A stretch of 64,000 nt of DNA. It comes from Klebsiella variicola. Its GTDB lineage: Bacteria > Pseudomonadota > Gammaproteobacteria > Enterobacterales > Enterobacteriaceae. The translations under genes were made by a program, and so were the position numbers. This document shows positions 10,548-19,221 of this stretch, in pieces. Position 1 is the first letter of the stretch. Every line of letters begins with the position of its first letter. The DNA lies in NCBI RefSeq assembly GCF_000828055.2, contig NZ_CP010523.2:3906001-3970000 (forward strand), given 5' to 3'. The notes under the pieces were generated by a model. It saw nothing but the letters and a program-made list of their open reading frames with translations, was not told the origin of the DNA and did no database searches.

Positions 10548-10644
10548 AACACGGATTGACCCCGGTCGGCGCAGTTGCTGCAATACTCTCCTCAGAGTGC
10601 TGGCGCCAATCCGCCAGAATCTACTTTAACTATAGAGGTGAAGA

Positions 10645-11445
10645 ATGAGACTGATCCCCCTGGTAACCGCTGAGCAGGTCGGTAAATGGGCTGCCCGCCA
10701 CATCGTTAACCGTATTAATGCATTCAAACCGACCGCGGACCGCCCGTTCGTGCTGGGTCTGCCTACCGGTGGCACTCCGCTGACCGCCTACAAAGCGCTG
10801 GTTGAAATGCATAAAGCAGGCCAGGTTAGCTTCAAACACGTCGTCACCTTTAATATGGATGAATATGTCGGCCTGCCAAAAGAGCATCCGGAAAGCTATC
10901 ATAGCTTCATGCACCGTAATTTCTTTGACCACGTTGATATTCCGGCAGAAAATATCAACCTGCTGAATGGTAACGCGCCGGACATCGATGCGGAATGCCG
11001 TCGCTATGAAGGAAAAATTCGTTCCTACGGTAAAATCCACCTGTTCATGGGCGGCGTAGGCAACGATGGTCACATCGCGTTCAACGAACCGGCCTCTTCT
11101 CTGGCGTCCCGTACCCGTATTAAGACCCTGACCCATGACACCCGTGTGGCGAACTCCCGCTTCTTCGATGGTGATGTGGATCTGGTGCCGAAATACGCGT
11201 TGACCGTGGGCGTAGGCACCCTGCTGGATGCAGAAGAAGTGATGATTCTGGTGCTGGGTCATCAGAAAGCGCTGGCGCTGCAGGCGGCGGTAGAAGGTAA
11301 CGTCAACCATATGTGGACCATTACCTGCCTGCAGCTGCATCCGAAGGCGGTGATTGTCTGCGACGAGCCGTCCACCATGGAGCTGAAAGTGAAAACCCTG
11401 AAATATTTCAACGAATTAGAAGCTGAAAATATTAAAGGTCTGTAA
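10645..11445 (+). CDS. nagB: Glucosamine-6-phosphate deaminase
   Basis: NagB converts glucosamine-6-phosphate to fructose-6-phosphate and ammonia, the last step of amino-sugar catabolism. The 266-residue product keeps the catalytic residues of the family at the E. coli positions: D72 in NMDEYVG, and D141, H143 and E148 in [10 protein letters not shown]. The start follows AGAGGTGAAG. A hairpin separates it from nagA. Confidence 0.97.
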   Translation: MRLIPLVTAEQVGKWAARHIVNRINAFKPTADRPFVLGLPTGGTPLTAYKALVEMHKAGQVSFKHVVTFNMDEYVGLPKEHPESYHSFMHRNFFDHVDIPAENINLLNGNAPDIDAECRRYEGKIRSYGKIHLFMGGVGNDGHIAFNEPASSLASRTRIKTLTHDTRVANSRFFDGDVDLVPKYALTVGVGTLLDAEEVMILVLGHQKALALQAAVEGNVNHMWTITCLQLHPKAVIVCDEPSTMELKVKTLKYFNELEAENIKGL

Positions 11446-11454
11446 TGTAGTCGT

Positions 11455-11483
11455 GTCCCGCCACTTGCGCGGGACCCTCTTTT
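11455..11483 (+). terminator. Hairpin with T-rich tail between nagB and nagA
   Basis: GTCCCGC pairs with GCGGGAC over a seven-base loop, then CCTCTTTTTCTTT follows. The shape is that of a partial terminator. Because nagA belongs to the same operon, it more likely reduces read-through or stabilises the nagB end than stops transcription fully. Confidence 0.55.
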
Positions 11484-11558
11484 TCTTTGTATGCATCATC
11501 ATGCCGGCGGCAAATGAACGATCGCTGACCTGATGGGGCGTATATACCGGGGGTCGTA

Positions 11559-12707
11559 ATGTATGCATTAACCCAGGGCCGGGTTTATACCGGTCATGAA
11601 ATTCTCGATGACCATGCGGTTGTTATCGCCGATGGCCTAATCGAACGTCTCTGTCCGCTGGCGGATTTGCCGTCTGACATGGAGCAGCGCTCGGTCAACG
11701 GCGCAATAATTGCCCCCGGTTTTATCGACGTTCAGCTCAATGGCTGCGGCGGCGTGCAGTTTAACGACAGCCCAGAAGCGGTCACCGTTGAAACGCTGGA
11801 GATCATGCAGAAGGCGAACGAACGTTCAGGCTGCACCAGCTTCCTGCCGACGCTGATTACCTCCAGTGACGATCTGATGAAGCAAGGTATCCGCGTCATG
11901 CGCGAATACCTGCAAAAACACCCGAATCAGGCGCTGGGTCTGCATCTTGAAGGACCGTGGCTGAATATCGTCAAGAAAGGCACCCACAACCCGGACTACG
12001 TGCGTAAACCGGACGCCGCGCTGGTCGATTTCCTCTGCGATAACGCCGATGTGATCACCAAGGTGACCCTCGCCCCTGAGCGCGTTGAGCCGGAAGTGAT
12101 CCGCAAGCTGGTTGCCGCCGGGATCGTCGTCTCCGCCGGCCACTCCAACGCCACGCTGAAAGAGGCGAAAGTCGGCTTCCGCGCCGGCATTACCTTCGCC
12201 ACTCACCTGTATAACGCGATGCCGTATATTACCGGACGCGAACCGGGTCTGGCCGGGGCGATTTTTGACGAGCCGGATGTCTACTGCGGTATTATTGTCG
12301 ACGGGATGCATGTCGATTATGCCAACGTACGTAACGCCAAGCGCCTGAAAGGCGACAAACTGTGCCTGGTCACCGACGCCACCGCGCCGGCGGGGGCGAA
12401 TATTGACCAGTTCATTTTTGCCGGGAAAACAATATACTACCGCAATGGACTGTGCGTAGATGAAAACGGCACGCTCAGCGGCTCCTCCCTGACCATGATT
12501 GAAGGGGTGCGTAATCTGGTGGAGCATTGCGGCGTGGCACTGGACGAAGTATTGCGGATGGCGACGCTCTATCCCGCGCGCGCTATCGGTGTGGACAAGC
12601 AGCTCGGCAGCATTGCGCCGGGCATGGTCGCTAACCTGACCGCCTTTACACGCGATTATAAAATCACCAAGACCATCGTTAATGGTAACGAGGTCGTCAC
12701 TGAGTAA
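11559..12707 (+). CDS. nagA: N-acetylglucosamine-6-phosphate deacetylase
   Basis: NagA removes the acetyl group from GlcNAc-6-phosphate to give the substrate of NagB. The 382-residue amidohydrolase shows the metal ligands E131 (HLEGPW), H195 (SAGHSNA) and H216 (THLYNAM) and the catalytic D273 (VTDATAP). It starts 113 bases after nagB, beyond a hairpin, with GGGGGTCGTA in front of the ATG. By removing GlcNAc-6-phosphate it also removes the inducer of NagC. Confidence 0.97.
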   Translation: MYALTQGRVYTGHEILDDHAVVIADGLIERLCPLADLPSDMEQRSVNGAIIAPGFIDVQLNGCGGVQFNDSPEAVTVETLEIMQKANERSGCTSFLPTLITSSDDLMKQGIRVMREYLQKHPNQALGLHLEGPWLNIVKKGTHNPDYVRKPDAALVDFLCDNADVITKVTLAPERVEPEVIRKLVAAGIVVSAGHSNATLKEAKVGFRAGITFATHLYNAMPYITGREPGLAGAIFDEPDVYCGIIVDGMHVDYANVRNAKRLKGDKLCLVTDATAPAGANIDQFIFAGKTIYYRNGLCVDENGTLSGSSLTMIEGVRNLVEHCGVALDEVLRMATLYPARAIGVDKQLGSIAPGMVANLTAFTRDYKITKTIVNGNEVVTE

Positions 12708-12715
12708 GTAAAAGT

Positions 12716-13936
12716 ATGACAGCAGGCGGACAAGCTCAAATTGGTAACGTTGACCTCGTAAAACAACTGAACAGCGCGGCCGTGTACCGCCTGATTGACC
12801 TGCATGGGCCTATCTCGCGCATTCAGATAGCCGAACAAAGCCAGCTTGCCCCTGCCAGCGTGACCAAAATCACGCGTCAGCTTATTGAGCGCGGCCTGAT
12901 CAAAGAAGTCGATCAGCAGGCCTCCACCGGAGGCCGCCGCGCTATCTCTATCATCGCTGAAACCCGCAACTTCAACGCCATCGGCGTGCGGCTTGGCCGC
13001 TATGACGCCACTCTGACCCTGTATGATTTAAGCAGCAAGACCATGGAAGAGGAACATTTTCCCCTGCCCGAGCGCACCCAGGAAACGCTGGAACACGCCC
13101 TGCTGAATATCATCGCCACCTTTATCGAAAACTGTCAGCGCAAAATTCGCGAGCTGATCGCCATCTCGGTGATCCTGCCAGGCCTCGTCGACCCGGAAAG
13201 CGGCGTGATCCGCTATATGCCGCATATTGCGGTGGAAAACTGGGGCCTGGTCGGGGCGCTGGAAAAACGCTTCAACGTCACCTGCTATGTCGGGCACGAC
13301 ATCCGCAGCCTGGCGCTGGCCGAGCACTATTTCGGTGCAAGTCAGGACTGCGAAGACTCCATCCTGGTGCGCGTGCACCGGGGTACCGGCGCGGGCATCA
13401 TCTCTAACGGGCGCATTTTTATTGGCCGGAACGGCAACGTCGGCGAAATTGGCCACATTCAGGTCGATCCGCTGGGCGAGCGCTGCCACTGCGGCAACTT
13501 CGGCTGTCTGGAGACCGTCGCGGCCAATGCCGCCATCGAACAGCGGGTTCGCCACCTGCTTGAGCAGGGCTACCAGAGCCGTCTGACGCCGGATGACTGC
13601 ACGATCAAAACTATCTGCAAAGCGGCCAACAAGGGCGATGCCCTGGCCTGCGAGGTGATTGAGTACGTGGGGCGTCACCTCGGAAAAACGATCGCCATCG
13701 CGATTAACCTGTTCAACCCACAAAAAATCGTTGTCGCCGGCGAAATTGTGGAAGCTGAAAAGGTCCTTCTTCCGGCCATCGAAGGCTGCATTAACGCCCA
13801 GGCGCTGAAAGCGTTTCGCAAGAACCTGCCGGTGGTGCGTTCTACCCTCGACCATCGCTCAGCGATTGGCGCCTTCGCGCTGGTCAAACGCGCTATGCTC
13901 AATGGCACGCTGCTGCAGCGCTTGCTTGAGAGCTAA
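12716..13936 (+). CDS. nagC: ROK-family repressor NagC
   Basis: NagC represses nagE, nagBAC and chiPQ, and is released by GlcNAc-6-phosphate. The 406-residue product has an N-terminal winged helix at about residues 25-65 (ISRIQIAEQ, APASVTKITR). A sugar-kinase-like ROK domain follows, with the zinc-binding H247 and CHCGNFGC at 257-264. It begins eight bases after the nagA stop, with AGTAAAAGT before the ATG. At least three NagC-type operators can be seen in this window. Confidence 0.96.
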   Translation: MTAGGQAQIGNVDLVKQLNSAAVYRLIDLHGPISRIQIAEQSQLAPASVTKITRQLIERGLIKEVDQQASTGGRRAISIIAETRNFNAIGVRLGRYDATLTLYDLSSKTMEEEHFPLPERTQETLEHALLNIIATFIENCQRKIRELIAISVILPGLVDPESGVIRYMPHIAVENWGLVGALEKRFNVTCYVGHDIRSLALAEHYFGASQDCEDSILVRVHRGTGAGIISNGRIFIGRNGNVGEIGHIQVDPLGERCHCGNFGCLETVAANAAIEQRVRHLLEQGYQSRLTPDDCTIKTICKAANKGDALACEVIEYVGRHLGKTIAIAINLFNPQKIVVAGEIVEAEKVLLPAIEGCINAQALKAFRKNLPVVRSTLDHRSAIGAFALVKRAMLNGTLLQRLLES

Positions 13937-13978
13937 TCGCCTCTTTATTGATAGCGCGAAACGATCCGCATCACCCTG

Positions 13979-14005
13979 TCGCTGGTGGATATGGTCCACC
14001 AGCGA
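13979..14005. repeat. Perfect inverted repeat between nagC and umpH
   Basis: TCGCTGGTGGA and TCCACCAGCGA form a perfect 11-base stem over a five-base loop. No T run follows, so it is not a typical intrinsic terminator. It lies in the 128-base nagC-umpH gap and may stabilise the upstream mRNA end or act as an operator. Confidence 0.7.
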
Positions 14006-14064
14006 TGTGAAACCTCATCGATGACGAGTATAGTTTCGTCTTTGTTAATGATTCTGGACCCACC

Positions 14065-14817
14065 ATGACCATTCAAAACATAATTTGTGATATTGACGGC
14101 GTGCTGATGCACGATAACGTCGCCGTTCCCGGCGCTGCCGAGTTTATCAAACGCATCCTCGATAAAGGCATGCCGCTGGTAATGCTGACCAACTACCCGT
14201 CGCAAACCGGCCAGGATTTGGCCAACCGTTTCGCCACCGCCGGCATCGACGTGCCGGATACCGCGTTTTACACCTCGGCGATGGCCACCGCCGATTTCCT
14301 GCGCCGCCAGGAAGGCAAGAAAGCCTATGTGGTGGGTGAAGGGGCGCTGATCCACGAACTGTACAAAGCCGGCTTTACCATCACCGATGTGAACCCGGAT
14401 TTTGTCATCGTCGGGGAAACCCGTTCATTCAACTGGGAGATGATGCATAAGGCCGCCTTCTTCATTGCCAACGGCGCCCGCTTCATTGCTACCAACCCGG
14501 ATACGCACGGTCGCGGCTTCTACCCGGCCTGTGGCGCGCTGTGCGCCGGGATCGAGAAGATCTCCGGCCGTAAGCCGTTTTACGTCGGTAAACCCAGCCC
14601 GTGGATCATCCGTTCAGCGCTGAACAAAATGCAGGCTCACTCCGAGCAGACAGTGATCGTCGGCGATAACCTGCGCACTGACATTCTGGCCGGCTTCCAG
14701 GCGGGGCTGGAGACTATTCTGGTGCTCTCCGGCGTCTCCACCCTCGATGACATCGACAGCATGCCGTTTCGCCCGTCATGGATTTACCCTTCCGTCGCGG
14801 AAATCGATATTTTCTGA
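14065..14817 (+). CDS. umpH: UMP phosphatase / ribonucleotide monophosphatase (NagD)
   Basis: This cytoplasmic HAD phosphatase hydrolyses nucleoside monophosphates, with UMP preferred in E. coli. The 250-residue product has the nucleophile motif DIDGV at residues 9-13 (D9 nucleophile, D11 acid/base), a C2-type cap, and the KPSPW and GDNLRTDI motifs near residues 178 and 197. Although last in the nag operon, it has no known step in amino-sugar use. A clear terminator follows. Confidence 0.95.
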   Translation: MTIQNIICDIDGVLMHDNVAVPGAAEFIKRILDKGMPLVMLTNYPSQTGQDLANRFATAGIDVPDTAFYTSAMATADFLRRQEGKKAYVVGEGALIHELYKAGFTITDVNPDFVIVGETRSFNWEMMHKAAFFIANGARFIATNPDTHGRGFYPACGALCAGIEKISGRKPFYVGKPSPWIIRSALNKMQAHSEQTVIVGDNLRTDILAGFQAGLETILVLSGVSTLDDIDSMPFRPSWIYPSVAEIDIF

Positions 14818-14821
14818 TGCC

Positions 14822-14847
14822 AACCACGTCGCAGGACGTGGTTTTTC
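14822..14847 (+). terminator. nagBAC-umpH operon terminator
   Basis: AACCACGTC pairs with GACGTGGTT over a GCAG loop, followed by TTTC, directly after the umpH stop. The 248 bases from here to asnB are AT-rich with T runs; they hold no gene that I can see and probably contain the asnB promoter. Confidence 0.85.
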
Positions 14848-15095
14848 ATTTATAGCGCCTGCCAAAAGTCATCCATCTAATAAAAACGGCCTATAAATGC
14901 GTATTCCTCAATAAAGTCGCTCAAAAGATACTCTTTTTTTACTGTTCAATAATCACAGTTGCGTTTTTTCTTTTTCAGGCCGCAAAACCCTTGCGCCAGC
15001 GCCCCCTTTACGGCATTTTCTTAAGCACGCACTCAGGCTTCGCCACGAGACGAAGCCAGCACAACATCAAACACGACAGGGTAATGGAGAAGGCT

Positions 15096-16760
15096 ATGTG
15101 TTCTATTTTTGGCGTACTGGATATTAAAACTGACGCAGGCGAGCTGCGTAAAAAGGCGCTGGAGCTTTCCCGCCTGATGCGCCATCGCGGTCCGGACTGG
15201 TCTGGCGTGTATGCCAGCGACAAAGCGATTCTGGCGCACGAGCGCCTGTCTATTGTCGACGTCAACGCCGGTGCCCAGCCGCTGTACAACGCCGAAAAAA
15301 CCCATGCGCTGGCCGTTAACGGCGAGATCTACAACCATCAGGCGCTGCGCGCGGAGTATGGCGATCGCTATCAGTTCCAGACCGGCTCTGACTGCGAAGT
15401 GATCCTCGCGCTGTATCAGGAAAAAGGCCCTGAGTTCCTCGACGACCTGCAGGGGATGTTCGCCTTCGCCCTGTACGACAGCGAGAAAGACGCGTACTTA
15501 ATTGGTCGCGACCATATCGGTATTATTCCGCTGTATATGGGCCATGACGAACACGGCAACTTCTATGTCGCCTCCGAAATGAAAGCGCTGGTGCCGGTAT
15601 GCCGCACCATTAAAGAGTTCCCGGCGGGCAGCTACCTGTGGAGCAAAGACGGCGAAATTCGCCAGTACTATCAGCGTGACTGGTTCGATTACGACGCGGT
15701 GAAAGACAACGTTACCGATAAGAACGAGCTGCGCCAGGCGCTGGAAGAGTCGGTGAAAAGCCACCTGATGTCCGACGTGCCTTACGGCGTGCTGCTCTCC
15801 GGCGGTCTTGATTCATCGGTCATCTCGGCTATCACCAAGAAATTCGCCGCCCGTCGCGTCGAAGATCAGGAGCGTAGCGAAGCCTGGTGGCCGCAGTTGC
15901 ACTCTTTCGCGGTCGGTCTGGAAGGCTCTCCTGACCTGAAAGCGGCGCAGGAAGTGGCCAACCACCTCGGCACCGTACACCACGAAATTCACTTTACGGT
16001 CCAGGAAGGACTGGATGCGATCCGCGACGTTATCTATCACATCGAAACGTATGACGTGACCACCATTCGCGCCTCGACGCCGATGTACCTGATGTCGCGT
16101 AAAATTAAAGCCATGGGCATCAAAATGGTGCTTTCCGGCGAAGGTTCGGACGAAGTGTTCGGCGGCTACCTCTATTTCCATAAGGCGCCGAACGCCAAAG
16201 AACTGCACGAAGAGACGGTGCGCAAGCTGCAGGCGCTGCATATGTTTGACTGCGCCCGCGCCAACAAAGCGATGTCCGCCTGGGGCGTGGAAGCCCGCGT
16301 GCCGTTCCTCGACAAGAAGTTCCTCGACGTGGCGATGCGCATCAACCCGCAGGATAAGATGTGCGGCAACGGCAAAATGGAAAAACACGTGCTGCGTGAA
16401 TGCTTTGAATCCTACCTGCCGGCCAGCGTTGCCTGGCGGCAGAAAGAGCAGTTCTCTGACGGCGTCGGCTACAGCTGGATCGATACGCTGAAAGAAGTGG
16501 CCGCGAAGCAGATCAGCGATCAGCAGCTGGAAACGGCGAGCTTCCGTTTCCCGTACAACACGCCGACCTCCAAAGAAGGCTATCTGTACCGCGAGATCTT
16601 CGAAGAGCTGTTCCCGCTGCCGAGCGCGGCGGAGTGTGTCCCTGGCGGTCCGTCGGTGGCCTGCTCTTCAGCGAAAGCCATTGAGTGGGATGAAGCGTTC
16701 AAGACCATGAACGATCCATCAGGCCGTGCGGTGGGCGTCCACCAGTCTGCCTACAAATAA
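15096..16760 (+). CDS. asnB: Asparagine synthetase B (glutamine-hydrolysing)
   Basis: AsnB makes asparagine from aspartate, ATP and glutamine. The 554-residue product starts MCSIFGV, so the glutaminase nucleophile Cys2 is exposed after methionine removal. The synthetase domain has the ATP-binding SGGLDS at residues 235-240. Upstream in-frame ATGs, at 14991 and 15084, were rejected because Cys2 must follow the initiator methionine. GGAGAAGGCT stands directly before the chosen ATG. Confidence 0.97.
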   Translation: MCSIFGVLDIKTDAGELRKKALELSRLMRHRGPDWSGVYASDKAILAHERLSIVDVNAGAQPLYNAEKTHALAVNGEIYNHQALRAEYGDRYQFQTGSDCEVILALYQEKGPEFLDDLQGMFAFALYDSEKDAYLIGRDHIGIIPLYMGHDEHGNFYVASEMKALVPVCRTIKEFPAGSYLWSKDGEIRQYYQRDWFDYDAVKDNVTDKNELRQALEESVKSHLMSDVPYGVLLSGGLDSSVISAITKKFAARRVEDQERSEAWWPQLHSFAVGLEGSPDLKAAQEVANHLGTVHHEIHFTVQEGLDAIRDVIYHIETYDVTTIRASTPMYLMSRKIKAMGIKMVLSGEGSDEVFGGYLYFHKAPNAKELHEETVRKLQALHMFDCARANKAMSAWGVEARVPFLDKKFLDVAMRINPQDKMCGNGKMEKHVLRECFESYLPASVAWRQKEQFSDGVGYSWIDTLKEVAAKQISDQQLETASFRFPYNTPTSKEGYLYREIFEELFPLPSAAECVPGGPSVACSSAKAIEWDEAFKTMNDPSGRAVGVHQSAYK

Positions 16761-16784
16761 GCCCTGACGGGCGGTGAAACGCGA

Positions 16785-16813
16785 AACGGACCCTCCGGGG
16801 TCCGTTTTCTTTT
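16785..16813 (+). terminator. asnB terminator
   Basis: AACGGACCC pairs with GGGTCCGTT over a TCCG loop and is followed by TTCTTTTT. It lies 25 bases after the asnB stop. Confidence 0.87.
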
Positions 16814-16929
16814 TGCAGGATTTATGCCGCTGAAAAACGATAAATAACCAATAATTGCCGAATATTGCAGCGAGCTGTTCGCAACCTAACCAAACAGTCA
16901 CATTACAACGATTTTCCTTGAAAAAGAGG

Positions 16930-16958
16930 TTGACGCTCGCAGGCCCAATACGCATAAT
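16930..16958 (+). promoter_or_regulatory. tRNA operon promoter with GC-rich discriminator
   Basis: TTGACG and CATAAT are separated by 17 bases, and the -10 is followed by GCGCCCCGC. Such a discriminator is the mark of stable-RNA promoters under stringent control. AT-rich tracts just upstream (16860-16929) could be UP-element or Fis sites. The first tRNA begins 40 bases after the -10. Confidence 0.8.
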
Positions 16959-16997
16959 GCGCCCCGCAACGCCGATAAGGTTACGCGAAAAAAAGAT

Positions 16998-17074
16998 GGC
17001 TACGTAGCTCAGCTGGTTAGAGCACATCACTCATAATGATGGGGTCACAGGTTCGAATCCCGTCGTAGCCACCA
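16998..17074 (+). tRNA. metT: tRNA-Met (CAT), elongator
   Basis: A 77-base cloverleaf beginning GGCTACG and ending CGTAGCCACCA with an encoded CCA. The anticodon loop is CTCATAA and the T loop GGTTCGAATCC. The G1-C72 pair shows it is the elongator form. It is the first of seven tRNA genes in the order found in E. coli. Confidence 0.97.
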
Positions 17075-17082
17075 TCTTTTTT

Positions 17083-17167
17083 GCGGGAGTGGCGAAATTG
17101 GTAGACGCACCAGATTTAGGTTCTGGCGCCGCAAGGTGTGCGAGTTCAAGTCTCGCCTCCCGCACCA
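17083..17167 (+). tRNA. leuW: tRNA-Leu (TAG)
   Basis: An 85-base class II tRNA with a long variable arm, beginning GCGGGAG and ending CTCCCGCACCA. The anticodon loop is ATTTAGG (anticodon TAG), reading CUN leucine codons. Confidence 0.97.
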
Positions 17168-17190
17168 TTCACCAGTTAGCGTTGTACGGA

Positions 17191-17265
17191 TGGGGTATCG
17201 CCAAGCGGTAAGGCACCGGTTTTTGATACCGGCATTCCCTGGTTCGAATCCAGGTACCCCAGCCA
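17191..17265 (+). tRNA. glnU: tRNA-Gln (TTG), copy 1
   Basis: A 75-base tRNA beginning TGGGGTA and ending TACCCCAGCCA. The anticodon loop TTTTGAT gives anticodon TTG. It is identical to the next copy at 17302. Confidence 0.97.
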
Positions 17266-17301
17266 TATTTCTTCGATATTTGCGGTTCACCGCGACGGTA
17301 T

Positions 17302-17376
17302 TGGGGTATCGCCAAGCGGTAAGGCACCGGTTTTTGATACCGGCATTCCCTGGTTCGAATCCAGGTACCCCAGCCA
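17302..17376 (+). tRNA. glnW: tRNA-Gln (TTG), copy 2
   Basis: The 75 bases are identical to the copy at 17191-17265, separated by a 36-base spacer. The anticodon is TTG. Confidence 0.97.
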
Positions 17377-17399
17377 TCGAAGAAACAGTAAGACAATTT

Positions 17400-17476
17400 G
17401 GCTACGTAGCTCAGCTGGTTAGAGCACATCACTCATAATGATGGGGTCACAGGTTCGAATCCCGTCGTAGCCACCA
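17400..17476 (+). tRNA. metU: tRNA-Met (CAT), elongator, copy 2
   Basis: The 77 bases are identical to the first tRNA-Met gene at 16998-17074. Confidence 0.97.
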
Positions 17477-17522
17477 TATTCAGGACGTATCGATACGCAT
17501 CGATAATTCCGAAACAATTTGT

Positions 17523-17597
17523 TGGGGTATCGCCAAGCGGTAAGGCACCGGATTCTGATTCCGGCATTCCGAGGTTCGAATCCTCGTACCCCAGCCA
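17523..17597 (+). tRNA. glnV: tRNA-Gln (CTG), copy 1
   Basis: A 75-base tRNA with anticodon loop TTCTGAT (anticodon CTG). It shares its acceptor stem and D arm with the TTG isoacceptors but differs in the anticodon stem and T stem. Confidence 0.97.
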
Positions 17598-17672
17598 AAT
17601 TAAAAAGTCGTTCAGCAGTGAACGCACTGTTGCCCTCAACCGGGGTAGTTACGGTAAAGCGCAACAGACAAT

Positions 17673-17747
17673 TGGGGTATCGCCAAGCGGTAAGGCACCG
17701 GATTCTGATTCCGGCATTCCGAGGTTCGAATCCTCGTACCCCAGCCA
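17673..17747 (+). tRNA. glnX: tRNA-Gln (CTG), copy 2
   Basis: The 75 bases are identical to the copy at 17523-17597. It is the last tRNA of the operon. Confidence 0.97.
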
Positions 17748-17756
17748 CTTAAATGC

Positions 17757-17784
17757 AAAAAAGCTCACTTCGGTGAGCTTTTTT
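17757..17784. terminator. tRNA operon terminator
   Basis: AAAAAAGCTCAC pairs with GTGAGCTTTTTT around a TTCG tetraloop. The symmetric A and T runs mean it can also stop transcription from ubiF on the minus strand. Confidence 0.93.
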
Positions 17785-17822
17785 GCTATTGGCGTCCTGA
17801 CACGCTTACGCAGTACTGACTG

Positions 17823-17856
17823 CCGGGCAGGCGCTCTCCACTACGCCCCTGCCCGG
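17823..17856. repeat. Inverted repeat just after ubiF
   Basis: CCGGGCAGG and CCTGCCCGG form a nine-base stem across a 16-base interval, ten bases past the ubiF stop. It has no T run and may protect the 3' end of the ubiF mRNA. Confidence 0.55.
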
Positions 17857-17866
17857 GAAGCCGGTT

Positions 17867-19042
17867 TTACAAGCCTAAGGCATACTTCAGCGCCTGACGC
17901 TTCAACACCCCGGCGCGTTCAGCCGCCATCAGGCCAATATTACGCAGCATCCGCACCGGCGCCAGGTCATTGCTGAAACCGGCATAAAACAAATCCATCC
18001 CCGACTGCATGATAAAATTATCCGCTCGCCGCCGCGCCTGGTAGCGCTTCAGCACCAGCAGGCTGGCCCAGTCTTCGCCTCGACCGCGCGCTTCCGCCAG
18101 GATCTCCAGCAGGGCATCCACATCGCGGTAGCCAAGGTTAACCCCCTGCCCCGCCAGCGGATGAATGGTATGCGCCGCATCGCCCACCAGCGCCAGGCCG
18201 GGCTGGACATACTGCAGCGCATGACGCCGGGTGAGCGGAAAAGCGCCGGCCGCCTGCGGCGTCACACGACCCAGCCGCGCCGGAAAGTGACTGGCGATCT
18301 CCTGCTGGAGTTGCGCCATGGTCATGCCCTGCAGCTGACGGATCCGCGCAGGCGTGTCGTACCAGACCAGCGAGGCCCAGTGGTCGAACAGCGGCAGGAA
18401 GGCGCGCGGCCCGCTGGGGGTAAACTGCTGCCAGGTGCTGTCGCCGGGATCGTCGGCGCATTCGACGCTGATCAGCATACAAGACTGCTGATACTGCCAG
18501 GCGTGTACGCCGATGCCGGCCATCTCCCGCACCTGAGAATTGGCGCCGTCGGCGCCGATCACCAGCCGGGCGTGGATCGCCTCTCCCTCGCGTAAATGCA
18601 GCACGGTATGCGCCTCGCCGCGCTGCATCGCCTCCAGTTCGCTACCAACGCGCAGGGTGACCCCTTCATGCGCCGCCAGCGCTTGCCAGAGGCCCCATTG
18701 CAGGACCTTGTTCTCGACCATGTAGCCCAGCTCCGGCAGTTTGAGCTCAGCGGCGTCAAAGGCGACGTGCGCGCTCTCCCACTCCCAGGTCTCCAGACGA
18801 CGATAAGCGTGGACGCGCATCGCCCGTACGGCATCCCAGACGCCGAGGCTCTTCAGCAGGCCGACCGAAGCTGCGCTGATAGCCGAGATCCGCACATCCG
18901 GGGCGGATGCCGGATCGAAAGCCGGAGGCGCCGTTTTCTCAAGCACCGTCACGGTAAATCCCTGTTGCGCCAGCCCCAACGCCAGGGCGCCGCCGACCAT
19001 GCCGCCGCCCACGATGGCGACATCTGTTGCGTGAATTGTCAT
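17867..19042 (-). CDS. ubiF: Ubiquinone biosynthesis monooxygenase UbiF
   Basis: UbiF is the flavin hydroxylase that adds the last ring hydroxyl in aerobic ubiquinone synthesis (C6 in ring numbering). The 391-residue product has an N-terminal FAD-binding GGGMVGG from residue 12. The second FAD motif, [14 protein letters not shown], lies near residue 285 and is shared by UbiF, UbiH and UbiI. The start at 19042 gives [12 protein letters not shown] at the family length; a longer in-frame extension was rejected. It is divergent from miaB, as in E. coli. Confidence 0.95.
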   Translation of the reverse strand: MTIHATDVAIVGGGMVGGALALGLAQQGFTVTVLEKTAPPAFDPASAPDVRISAISAASVGLLKSLGVWDAVRAMRVHAYRRLETWEWESAHVAFDAAELKLPELGYMVENKVLQWGLWQALAAHEGVTLRVGSELEAMQRGEAHTVLHLREGEAIHARLVIGADGANSQVREMAGIGVHAWQYQQSCMLISVECADDPGDSTWQQFTPSGPRAFLPLFDHWASLVWYDTPARIRQLQGMTMAQLQQEIASHFPARLGRVTPQAAGAFPLTRRHALQYVQPGLALVGDAAHTIHPLAGQGVNLGYRDVDALLEILAEARGRGEDWASLLVLKRYQARRRADNFIMQSGMDLFYAGFSNDLAPVRMLRNIGLMAAERAGVLKRQALKYALGL

Positions 19043-19221
19043 GGCTATTATCCTTAAAGCAGAATCCGTTAAGTTTACCGGATTTTTTGTTCCCTTGCGG
19101 TGATAACGCTCGCACTGGTCAGGGGGCGACCAAAGCATTACAATACGCGCCCTGGAAAGCGAAATTCACCCTGTATATATCCCCGCGTTTTGGATATCTA
19201 TTACTGAGCATGAGCAAGTCA

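Noticed and set aside
17191-17747. Spaced direct repeats that could suggest a CRISPR array
   Set aside because: The repeated units are 75-77 bases long and are complete tRNA genes with encoded CCA. The spacers are of unequal length, and no cas gene is present.
17045-17748. Open frames across the tRNA cluster with repeated peptide blocks
   Set aside because: The repeated peptides are translations of the identical tRNA genes. The DNA folds as seven cloverleaves.
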